Shown here: positions 6,027 through 12,243 of the stretch, one piece after another
Numbering within the stretch: the stretch's first letter is position 1
Layout: every line of letters starts with the position of its first letter
Source: Willaertia magna
Lineage: Eukaryota; Heterolobosea; Eutetramitea; Acrasida; Naegleriidae
Assembly (NCBI GenBank): GCA_902984215.1
Contig: CADWAF010000192.1
Location: forward strand, 1 to 12,243
Reading direction: 5' to 3'
DNA length: 12,243 bases
Position numbers and translations under genes: made by a program
The notes under the pieces: model-generated
What the model was told of the DNA's origin: nothing
What the model saw: only the letters and a program-made list of their open reading frames with translations
The model's database searches: none

Positions 6027-7070
6027 TTACAAAGTTGCTCTCCACCAATTAGCTGGAATAATTAAATCACTTTCTTCATCAAAATTATTATTAACATAAT
6101 CTTTAACTCCAGCCTTTAAATATGGAAGTGCCTTCTTAAATAATTTACCAATCTTCTTAAAGAATTTATCAGATTCAACCTCAGTTCTTCTTCTTCTAAC
6201 AATTCTTCTTTCTCTTCTAAATCTTGGTACTCTTTGTCTTCTATTAAATCTTCTTCTGACAAGTTTTACTTCATTGCTATCCTCTAATGGAATGCCTTGT
6301 GTTCTTAAATATGCCTTTCCTAAATTTAATCCAATCTTACCAATCTTTTTAAAGATCTTTCCAAACTTAATGTCAGCTGCAGTTGTAGTTGGTACTGGTG
6401 CTGGTATTGGTATTGGTCTTGGTCTAATTGGATATGATTTATCACAAACTAATCTAATTAACTTATTAAGTTTTAATAAAGATAAATCTGATTGTGTGTC
6501 AAAGTTTTGATTGACATATGATTTAATTGCTCCCTTTCCAATTTGTTTAACAACACCCCATAATTTATTCCAGAATTTATCTGCTTGTTCATTATCTTCT
6601 AATGGAATTCCTTTTGTTCTTAAATAAGCTTTACCTAAATTTAAACCAATCTTACCAATCTTTTTAAAGATTTTACCAAACTTAATGTCAGCTGCCTCAA
6701 CATTTTCATCAAAATTATTATTAACATATTCTTTAATACCAGCTTTCAAATATGGAACTGCCTTCTTTAATAATTTACCCAAACTCTTAAAGAATTTATC
6801 TGATTCTTCATCAAAATTATTATTGACATAATCTTTAACGCCAGCTTTCAAATATGGGAGTGATTTCTTTAATAATTTACCTAAACTTTTAAAGAATTTA
6901 TCTGATTCAACTTGTTCTTCATTATCCCAATTTTTATTGACATAATCTTTTGCTGCTCCTTTTAAAATGTCTAATAAAAAGTTATCTGCCGATTCAATTT
7001 GTTGTTGTTGAGCATTGACAGCAACGAAAGCGAATAAAGCGATTAATAAGATTGCTAAAATTTGTTTCAT
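6027..7070 (-). CDS. Secreted multi-peptide precursor (antimicrobial-type prepropeptide, nine segments)
   Basis: A 347-residue protein. Residues 1-20 (MKQILAILLIALFAFVAVNA) are a textbook signal peptide, so ATG 7070, preceded by AAAAAA, is preferred over the in-frame ATG 7118. The rest divides into nine segments, each preceded by an acidic motif ending Ser-Asp or Ala-Asp, at Asp29, 57, 91, 128, 164, 195, 233, 301 and 335. Segments 1, 2, 3, 5 and 8 are amphipathic Lys-rich helices of one family (KFFKSLGKLLKK or similar, a Pro hinge in most, then a tail such as NNNFDEESD). Segments 4 and 7 share a second helix (IKFGKIFKKIGKIG). Segment 6 is Pro/Arg-rich (YPIRPRPIPIPAP). Segment 7 adds an Arg-rich block, 15 Arg in residues 269-296. 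Segment 9 holds a Trp-Trp. Only one Cys is present, so it is not a saposin-fold amoebapore or naegleriapore, although those too can be made as multi-peptide precursors. Inferred: membrane-active peptides stored in lysosomes or secreted. No homolog recognised. Confidence 0.85.
   Translation of the reverse strand: MKQILAILLIALFAFVAVNAQQQQIESADNFLLDILKGAAKDYVNKNWDNEEQVESDKFFKSLGKLLKKSLPYLKAGVKDYVNNNFDEESDKFFKSLGKLLKKAVPYLKAGIKEYVNNNFDENVEAADIKFGKIFKKIGKIGLNLGKAYLRTKGIPLEDNEQADKFWNKLWGVVKQIGKGAIKSYVNQNFDTQSDLSLLKLNKLIRLVCDKSYPIRPRPIPIPAPVPTTTAADIKFGKIFKKIGKIGLNLGKAYLRTQGIPLEDSNEVKLVRRRFNRRQRVPRFRRERRIVRRRRTEVESDKFFKKIGKLFKKALPYLKAGVKDYVNNNFDEESDLIIPANWWRATL
6066..6167 (-). repeat. Peptide segment 8, family A helix
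   Basis: Residues 302-335 start KFFKKIGKLFKKALPYLK and end with the NNNFDEESD tail. The segment is nearly the same as segments 2 and 3 (6798-6899 and 6687-6797) and related to segments 1 (6900-6983) and 5 (6486-6578). Nucleotide copies have diverged while peptide chemistry is kept. Confidence 0.8.
6168..6371 (-). repeat. Peptide segment 7, family B helix plus Arg-rich block
   Basis: Residues 234-301. The first 24 are identical to segment 4 (6579-6686; IKFGKIFKKIGKIG core). An insertion absent from segment 4 follows: residues 269-296 with 15 Arg, one Lys and one Glu. It may be a fused extra peptide released by basic-site cleavage. Confidence 0.75.
6372..6485 (-). other. Peptide segment 6, Pro/Arg-rich
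   Basis: Residues 196-233 have a Leu/Lys-rich start with the precursor's only mature-part Cys (Cys209), then seven prolines in residues 214-227 in a strict x-Pro alternation with two Arg, then Thr3-Ala-Ala-Asp. Pro/Arg peptides of insects and mammals with this look enter bacteria and block ribosomes; that is an analogy only. Confidence 0.6.
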
Positions 7071-7214
7071 TTTTTTAATGTTTTGATGGAGTTGATCTGT
7101 CTGAATTAATTCTTTCATAATCCATTTCTCACTTAAAACCTAATACTTTTAATTGATCAATAATAATTGTTGTTAGCATGAAATTTTGAAAATTAATGGC
7201 TGCTTAACCCTAGC
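7071..7214 (-). promoter_or_regulatory. Short promoter region of the precursor gene, with upstream in-frame ATG 7118
   Basis: Only 144 bases separate the stop of the upstream minus-strand gene (7215) from ATG 7070, so the promoter and the previous 3' UTR must share this space. ATG 7118 is in frame and would add 16 polar residues before the signal peptide. Its context (GGATTATG) is poorer than the A-run before 7070. No TATA box is obvious. Confidence 0.4.
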
Positions 7215-9671
7215 TCACTTTAAAAGTTCTTCCAAAAACGATTCTGGATTACTACTATATTTAGCAGTAGAAGAACAATGAATTTTACCTTTAATTACAC
7301 TCCAATCTTGTACACTTTCTAATAAAAAACTATAAATTGATTTAATTTGTTTTTTAAATATCATATTATCATTGTTGAATTGATGTTTAAAAGGTGATAA
7401 TATTATTCCATTTAAAAAGGCAATAACACTTTCTTCAAAAATATTTAAATTATTATTTAAATCATTGTTGTTATTTAAATTCTTATTTGATTTATTCAAA
7501 GACAAATAATTTGCAAACATTCCTAGTAATAAATTTTTAACAAAATTAAAATGTCCAAATGTAGTTAAAGATAAAATTAATCTTGTATAATATCTATTTC
7601 TAATTGGATCGTCTAATTTTGGTAATAATTTATTTATATATTCTAATAAAACTTTAATATTTGTTGTTTTTGGATAAATTGAATAAACATAAAAAATTAA
7701 ACCAAAATCAATTTTTGAATTCCAATTTGGATCAAATGTGGTTCTTACATTTTGTAAGGTGTTTACAATATTTGTAAAATTATCACTAAAGCTACTATTG
7801 TTATTTTTATTATTCTTATTATCATCGTAGTATCTATAAATAGAACGTGAATGTTCTACATTTCTTTTATTATTAAAATAATTTAAATAATTTAAAATAT
7901 ATTTATCAAAAATTCTTTCCATACTTGTAATATAATGTTCAATTAATAAAATTTTTTGGTCATCTGTTAAATTATTTTTATTAATTAAATCTTTAAAATT
8001 CATAAAATTAAAATTCTTTAAATTAAAATAAAATTCATAAAAATCTAAAGTTTTAATTTTAGAAATTGTAATACTTTCTTCTTTTTTATTTTTTAACATT
8101 TCAATTAAATTTATATCTAAATATGGATTATAATAATTAAAATTATCATTATTTTTTATATTTTTATCATATAATAAATATTTAAAAATAAAAATATGAT
8201 AAGTTTTCCAAATATTATTTAAAAATGGTGTATCAATCATTAAACCAGAAAGTTGTAAAAATTTTTCACATAAATATAATCCTTCTAAATTTAGATTATT
8301 TTCTAAAAAATATGTTAAAATGATGGTGATAGTTCCTGTATTTGGTATAATTTTATTTTCATTAAATTTATCAAAAATATTTTTAGCTAATTCCATACGA
8401 TTATGTTTTAAAAAAATATTTAAAAAAATATTTATAAATTTTGAACCAAATTTAATTTCTGAATCATAAAATATAATATTATATAATTCTATAATTTTTT
8501 CTAAAGGTAATTTATAAATTAAAGATCTTCTTTTAAATAAATTAGCTACAATATTATTTTTTATTTTAAAATGTAATTTTTCTTTATTTTTGTGACTCCA
8601 TAATATTAATTGTAAAATAAAATCAAAATGTTCTTGATTTTGTGATTTTGATAAATAATTAACAGTAATTTCAAAATCTTCTTGATTTTGTAATTTCTCT
8701 TTATTTTTTAAAACATCTAAAATTAAATCATATTTTTTATTTTCTCCAAAAATTTTAATTAAATCAATTACATTATAATTTTCTACAACATCAAAATTTA
8801 ATTTATCTTTTAAAATTAATTTTTCTTTTATTAATAAATTATATGCAATATTAAACTTTTTATTTTCAATTAATAATTTTAAAATCATTCCAAAAATTAA
8901 ATATTTAAAATTTGTAATATCTATAATCTTTAATAAATAATTAATTTGTTCTTGTAAAAATAAATGATTATTATTTCTCTCTTTTTTAACTAATTCTAAA
9001 ATTAAATTTGGTGAAATTTCCTTCGTTTCTAAATCTTTATAAAATTTATTTTTTTCATTATTCTCTTTATCCTCTTTATTTTCATTATTGTAAACCTTTT
9101 CGTAAACATTATTGTCATTTTCATTATTTTCAATATTATTTTCATCATTATTGTCAACATCATTGTCATCATTTCTTCCAATATTTGAAATTGTTTTTGA
9201 AATAATAAACATTAAACCTTTTTTAATAGTTTCATCAAATTCATTATTTAAAGTATTTTTATTTAACTGAAATAAAATTGAAATTACTTTCTTTACTTTT
9301 AAAATATTATTTACTTTTGAATATTCATCTATTAATTCATTACATATACTATTTAAAATAAAATTTAATAATTTATCAATTTTTTCTTCTTCTTCTATTT
9401 CATACTGTGGTAACACGTTGGCATTCCATTCTGTATTATTCTTTACGAAAGGACCATCATTAAGGAAGATTGATTGACGAGGAAGATTACCTTTCGGAAA
9501 ACCTAGAGTACGCTTTGCTAAATTAAAGTAAGAATTTTTAGTATTACTAATTACATAAGGATGTTTTTCTAAATGAAACAAGGCTTTATCATAATTATTT
9601 GCAATTAAACATTCTTGAACCTCTTTTAACTCTTCTTTCACAAACATTAAAACCACACGCAATTTTGCCAT
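7215..9671 (-). CDS. Large helical-repeat protein, divergent PPR-like
   Basis: An 818-residue protein with start ATG 9671 behind nine A's and the only TGA stop among the genes here. It is built of Leu/Ile/Lys/Asn-rich helices. The clearest PPR-like unit is residues 409-443: FINIFLNIFLKHNRMELA, then NIFDKFNENKIIPN, matching the helix A, helix B, Pro-Asn pattern; a second follows at about 444-478. Weaker units can be suspected at about 240-400 and 680-740. An acidic Asn-rich insertion lies at about 163-212 and an Asn-rich loop near 630. Known: PPR proteins bind organellar RNA, mostly in mitochondria. Inferred: an organellar RNA-processing or ribosome-associated factor. The N-terminus (MAKLRVVLMFVK) is basic and hydrophobic but not a clear targeting peptide. 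TPR-like or plain alpha-solenoid are alternatives. Confidence 0.8.
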   Translation of the reverse strand: MAKLRVVLMFVKEELKEVQECLIANNYDKALFHLEKHPYVISNTKNSYFNLAKRTLGFPKGNLPRQSIFLNDGPFVKNNTEWNANVLPQYEIEEEEKIDKLLNFILNSICNELIDEYSKVNNILKVKKVISILFQLNKNTLNNEFDETIKKGLMFIISKTISNIGRNDDNDVDNNDENNIENNENDNNVYEKVYNNENKEDKENNEKNKFYKDLETKEISPNLILELVKKERNNNHLFLQEQINYLLKIIDITNFKYLIFGMILKLLIENKKFNIAYNLLIKEKLILKDKLNFDVVENYNVIDLIKIFGENKKYDLILDVLKNKEKLQNQEDFEITVNYLSKSQNQEHFDFILQLILWSHKNKEKLHFKIKNNIVANLFKRRSLIYKLPLEKIIELYNIIFYDSEIKFGSKFINIFLNIFLKHNRMELAKNIFDKFNENKIIPNTGTITIILTYFLENNLNLEGLYLCEKFLQLSGLMIDTPFLNNIWKTYHIFIFKYLLYDKNIKNNDNFNYYNPYLDINLIEMLKNKKEESITISKIKTLDFYEFYFNLKNFNFMNFKDLINKNNLTDDQKILLIEHYITSMERIFDKYILNYLNYFNNKRNVEHSRSIYRYYDDNKNNKNNNSSFSDNFTNIVNTLQNVRTTFDPNWNSKIDFGLIFYVYSIYPKTTNIKVLLEYINKLLPKLDDPIRNRYYTRLILSLTTFGHFNFVKNLLLGMFANYLSLNKSNKNLNNNNDLNNNLNIFEESVIAFLNGIILSPFKHQFNNDNMIFKKQIKSIYSFLLESVQDWSVIKGKIHCSSTAKYSSNPESFLEELLK

Positions 9672-9913
9672 TTTTTTTTCTCGTCGTCAAGCTTTTATAT
9701 TTTCTCCTAGCAACATTTCCGAGCAAGCTTTAAACTTTAACAAATGTTTTCGATAATAACAAGAACTGTATAATAGCAATTTATAGCATCTAATAACAAC
9801 TATTATTGTTGTTTGCATGATTGTTACTTTATTGAAAATAAGGAAATAATTATAAAACCATTTTTCACACGGGCCTTTGTTTTAACAGCTGTTTACGGGG
9901 CTTGTGTGAAAAA
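9672..9913. promoter_or_regulatory. Bidirectional promoter region with inverted repeats
   Basis: This 242-base gap separates divergent start codons. Seen: a perfect 10-base inverted repeat, TTTTTCACAC 9861-9870 and GTGTGAAAAA 9904-9913, the right arm touching ATG 9914; between the arms the palindrome AACAGCTGTT 9884-9893 (an E-box-type CAGCTG core); AAGCTTT twice (about 9689 and 9724); TATAAAA at 9851-9857; and AACAAC...GTTGTT about 9797-9815. The 9861-9913 block is richer in G+C than the rest. Confidence 0.5.
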
Positions 9914-10906
9914 ATGACTCGTCTTCCGAGCGGTTTAAAGAAACTTATTGACAAGAATGTGTTATATGGAAAGGCAAAAAAGATTTTAAATCCATTTGTT
10001 AGTAAAATGTTAAATGAAAGAATTTCATCTACAATTTTAATACCTAAAAAGTTTGGTAATAATACTTTTAATTTATCAATTATTGATAATCAATCTTTAA
10101 CAGTAATTCCTACAAATTTAATGGATAATAAAAACGATTTAATGAAAAATCATAACAATAACAATTTAACTAATAATAATGCTAAAGAAGAAATTAAAAA
10201 TTCATTATTTAATGAAATAATTGTTAGTTTAGATATTTCCAAAATAATAGATATGCAACATATACTTTCAAGTAGAATCATTCTAACACCAAATGGTGGT
10301 GGAGGAAGAGCAATTCTAAGTGAATATTTAAGTTTTGAAACATTAAGAGAATTATTTAATGCAGAATTACTCCATACAGAGATGGAATTACTCTATTCCG
10401 ATAATCGTTCACCTAAAATTGACTTTTCCGTAAGAATAGCTGGGATTACTAATAATAATAATCAACAACAATTATCTACATCAACATCAACAACAGTAAA
10501 TAATAATAATAATTTAAATAATAATTTACCATTTATTTTAAATCCATTTCGTCATGGCGATTTATTTATTTTTGAAAATTTATATTATGAATATAAAATT
10601 GAATCTTTAGATGATTTATTACAAATTGGTTTACAACAACAACAACAACAATACAACTATACAAATAATTTACAACAACAATATTTACAAAAACAACAAC
10701 AACAACAACCAATAAATAATTCTAACCATTCTAACAATCCAAATATAGAAAATAATAATTTAAATAACAATAATAATAATATAGGAATTTTAAATCATTC
10801 TGCATTTCAAAAATATATAGGAGATTCAAGAACGAATTCAATCATGTACATTCCAGGAAGAAATGTTGATGGAACAATAAAGATTGAAAAGGGAAATTAT
10901 GAATAA
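9914..10906 (+). CDS. Unrecognised protein with Asn/Gln-rich insertions
   Basis: A 330-residue protein from ATG 9914; upstream frame extension lacks an ATG. The N-terminus is basic (MTRLPSGLKKLIDKNVLYGKA), which would suit mitochondrial import but is not decisive. A globular-looking middle, about residues 95-178, holds PNGGGGRAILSEYLSFETL, then LHTEMELLYSD and PKIDFSVRIAG. The Ser-Glu, Glu-x-Glu and Lys-x-Asp-Phe spacing faintly recalls PD-(D/E)xK nuclease-like eukaryotic proteins; this is from memory and weak. Two low-complexity stretches follow: Asn/Thr/Ser at about 180-206 and Gln then Asn at about 240-295, the first encoded by CAA runs. The last 30 residues are ordinary again (YIGDSRTNSIMYIPGRNVDG). 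It is divergent from the PPR-like gene, with which it may share a promoter. Function unknown. Confidence 0.75.
   Translation: MTRLPSGLKKLIDKNVLYGKAKKILNPFVSKMLNERISSTILIPKKFGNNTFNLSIIDNQSLTVIPTNLMDNKNDLMKNHNNNNLTNNNAKEEIKNSLFNEIIVSLDISKIIDMQHILSSRIILTPNGGGGRAILSEYLSFETLRELFNAELLHTEMELLYSDNRSPKIDFSVRIAGITNNNNQQQLSTSTSTTVNNNNNLNNNLPFILNPFRHGDLFIFENLYYEYKIESLDDLLQIGLQQQQQQYNYTNNLQQQYLQKQQQQQPINNSNHSNNPNIENNNLNNNNNNIGILNHSAFQKYIGDSRTNSIMYIPGRNVDGTIKIEKGNYE
10630..10790 (+). repeat. CAA and AAT triplet-rich coding low complexity
   Basis: Runs of CAA (10635-10650, 10673-10708) encode poly-Gln and AAT/AAC runs (10748-10780) encode poly-Asn within the 9914-10906 gene. Short triplet arrays of this sort are common in Dictyostelium-like AT-rich amoebae and prone to length change. 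Confidence 0.7.
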
Positions 10907-11062
10907 TTTTATTTTTTTTTACTTTTTTTACTTTTTTTTATGTAAATTTTTTAAAAATTTTGTTGTTTTAATTTTTTAAAAATTTTTAAATTTGCAAATT
11001 TTTATTTTGTGAATAAAGAATAGTTAAATCTTGCATTATTGTAATAATTATTGTTTAAATAA
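10907..11062. terminator. Shared 3' region of two convergent genes
   Basis: T-rich gap. AATAAA on the plus strand at 11012-11017 serves the 9914 gene, and AATAAA on the minus strand at 11006-11001 serves the TMEM234-like gene, so the two signals face each other five bases apart. A 17-base direct repeat AATTTTTTAAAAATTTT occurs at 10945-10961 and 10970-10986, and a 14-base palindrome AAATTTGCAAATTT at 10988-11001. Confidence 0.55.
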
Positions 11063-11687
11063 TTAATTTGTTGTTGTTGTTGGTTGTGAACAGATAACTA
11101 TTCCTAAAATGATCATTCCAATTCCGGAATAGATTTGTAATTTATTATTTCTTTTTTGATGAAATAAATAAATATCTGTTAATTCAGTTATTACACATGT
11201 TAATGTATTTACTCCAATTACAGCTCTTTTTAGAATTATTTGTAAAAATTATTATAAAAATATTTGTAAATTTTTATAATAATCAATTGTAAAAAAATAA
11301 ATACATAAATAATTGTAAAATAATTGTAAAGCATTTTAAAAAATAATTGTAAAAAATAATTGTAAAAGAAATTTAACAAAATTAAATAAAAACATACGTT
11401 GTTAAATTAGTATAACTTAAAGTTAATAAAAAACAAAAACTTCCACTCCAATTAATTATTTGAACTAATAAAAATTTCCAATGTTCTTTAAAATTAAAAA
11501 TTAAATCTTTTAAAGAATTCATTTTAGTTGTTGTATATTTTAAAAATGGATTAGTTATTCCCCAAATTGATGAACATAATAATATTAAGAATAGTGAAAT
11601 GAAAAATTCTTGTTGTTGTTGTTGATTGTGTAATTGTTGTTGTTCTAATAGTGTTGTTGTTGTGGTTGTTCCGATATTATTTTCCAT
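11063..11687 (-). CDS. TMEM234-like four-helix membrane protein, two exons
   Basis: Exon 1 is 11687-11398 and exon 2 is 11225-11063, giving 150 residues, close to the usual size of TMEM234 (about 140-165). The split codon is AC|A (Thr97), and the joined frame reads YTNLTT-AVIGVNTLTCVIT, matching the family's TDLSLAVP-x-NSLTFVFT block. Four membrane segments: 28-48 with the W42-G-x-T-N-P47 signature, 71-92, 97-118, and 128-143. A Thr6 run and Gln5 run precede the first helix. Known: TMEM234 resembles half of a drug/metabolite transporter; in vertebrates it is linked to kidney filtration and its substrate is unknown. Inferred: an intracellular-membrane protein of unknown transport role. Start is ATG 11687, behind a 40-base A-rich leader; stop TAA. 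Membership is judged from remembered family motifs. Confidence 0.85.
11226..11397 (-). other. Intron of the TMEM234-like gene
   Basis: A 172-base intron with donor GTATGT (11397-11392) and acceptor AAAAAG (ending 11226); TTCTAA just before the acceptor could hold the branch point. The splice is required because exon 1 runs into a stop 12 bases past the donor and because joining restores the family motif in frame. The intron carries five copies of ATTGTAAA (plus-strand sense; 11286, 11312, 11323, 11346, 11359) and a perfect 14-base inverted repeat, 11248-11261 with 11270-11283. Confidence 0.85.
11248..11283. repeat. 14-bp inverted repeat inside the intron
   Basis: ATTATTATAAAAAT 11248-11261 and ATTTTTATAATAAT 11270-11283 are perfect reverse complements with an eight-base loop. 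In the transcript this hairpin would end about 22 bases upstream of the 3' splice site. Confidence 0.7.
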
Positions 11688-12243
11688 TTTTTTTTTTAAT
11701 TTTTTAAATTTTTTTTTTAATTTTTTTTGTTGAGCTTTGGATTCTTGTAAAAATTAAAACATTGGAATACCGAAAGAAAAAACTTTGAGAGAAACTGCTG
11801 CTGGCAAATCATTATAATTTCTGTAATTTATCTATGAATACCAAGGATGCGGCGTAAAGACTTTACAATTGCAGAGAGCAGTGGAATAAATTGACAGAAA
11901 AAGTTAGAGACCTTTCCAAAGACAGGACTCTTTAACAAACTTGTGAAGTGTTTAAATAGCAAACTAGATGAAACATGGAATGAAAAAGCAAAAAATCAAT
12001 TCTTCTTCTTTTCAAATTCACTTTTCAAATTCAACAGAATAAAAAGCTGTACAAAAACAACTTAAGTACCTTCTTCTTATCCAAACAAAAACAATTGAAA
12101 CTAAGGAATTTATATTTACTTAAAGGCCTTCGCATTTCAAATTTAAACTTGTGCCACTGGTTGACAATTTAAATCATCCAAGTACGAAGATGAGGCTCAA
12201 TTTGAATATTGAATAATACGTCAGCTGTTGATTTTCTTAATTT
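11688..12243. other. Intergenic, 5' flank of the TMEM234-like gene; no gene seen
   Basis: The first 40 bases are the A-rich (minus strand) leader. The patch 11765-11945 is richer in G+C and holds an imperfect palindrome GTAAAG-A-CTTTAC (11854-11866) and a hairpin (11903-11936: GTTA/TAAC, GAG/CTC, CCT/AGG, ten-base loop). A 13-base perfect tandem duplication CTTTTCAAATTCA lies at 12008-12033. No open frame longer than about 35 codons, no tRNA and no known snRNA were recognised. Confidence 0.45.
12008..12033. repeat. 13-bp tandem duplication
   Basis: CTTTTCAAATTCA occurs twice with no gap (12008-12020 and 12021-12033) in non-coding sequence upstream of the TMEM234-like gene. Confidence 0.7.

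Noticed and set aside
6274..6510. Plus-strand open frame of 78 codons inside the peptide precursor
   Set aside because: It is the antisense of the Pro/Arg and family B segments, whose biased codons leave the opposite strand open; no start context or independent protein character.
6027..7070. Amoebapore or naegleriapore (saposin-like) precursor
   Set aside because: Those need six spaced cysteines per domain; only one Cys is present.
9008..9205. Plus-strand frame rich in His, Tyr and Phe
   Set aside because: Antisense of the Asn/Asp/Glu-rich insertion of the PPR-like protein; composition is explained by that.
12038..12145. Short minus-strand frame of about 35 codons starting MRRPLSKYKF
   Set aside because: Too short, without A-rich start context or domain; expected by chance in this region.
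1..12243. Mobile element or viral insertion
   Set aside because: No transposase, reverse transcriptase, integrase or capsid-like frame and no long terminal repeats were found; only short inverted repeats in AT-rich DNA.

Overview
This is a nuclear window from an AT-rich, compact protist genome, most likely a free-living amoeba or amoeboflagellate. The evidence is a base composition of roughly a quarter G+C, one resolvable spliceosomal-type intron (GTATGT...AAG), A-rich leaders directly before start codons, AATAAA signals close to stop codons, Asn/Gln-rich insertions, and families typical of such organisms: F-box/LRR proteins, secreted RCC1-propeller proteins with an EGF tail, and an antimicrobial-type prepropeptide. 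Stops are TAA (one TGA), so the standard code fits and ciliate codes do not. A heterolobosean (Naegleria relatives) or a dictyostelid-like amoeba would fit; the species cannot be named from the sequence.

Layout. 1-897 (+): 3' part of an LRR protein ending in a CaaX prenylation box. About 1007-1095 (-): a GC-richer patch with a tRNA-like B box and a T6 run, a possible Pol III gene. 1133-2876 (+): a second LRR protein whose N-terminal F-box half lies in a different frame, so there is an apparent frameshift at about 1205-1213. 2877-3226: intergenic, with a block (3094-3174) that folds on paper into a clean multi-stem RNA just upstream of the next gene. 3227-5836 (+): a secreted 14-repeat RCC1 protein (two propellers), EGF module and GPI-type tail. 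6027-7070 (-): a 347-residue secreted multi-peptide precursor, the most striking object here. 7215-9671 (-): a large divergent PPR-like helical-repeat protein. 9914-10906 (+): an unrecognised protein with N/Q-rich insertions, divergent from the PPR gene across about 240 bp. 11063-11687 (-): a TMEM234-like four-helix membrane protein in two exons, with the splice junction resolved from reading frame. 11688-12243: no gene seen.

The genes do not form one pathway; this looks like ordinary dense nuclear layout. The candidate previously undescribed system is the polyprotein at 6027-7070. It has a signal peptide followed by nine segments, each closed by the same short acidic cleavage-like motif ([Glu/Gln/Ala]-[Ser/Ala]-Asp). 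The segments include five amphipathic Lys-rich helices of one family, two of a second family, one Pro/Arg-rich peptide, an Arg-rich block, and a Trp-containing C-terminal peptide. That is a one-gene cocktail of several chemically distinct antimicrobial-type peptides with alternating cationic and acidic parts. Function is inferred from sequence character only.
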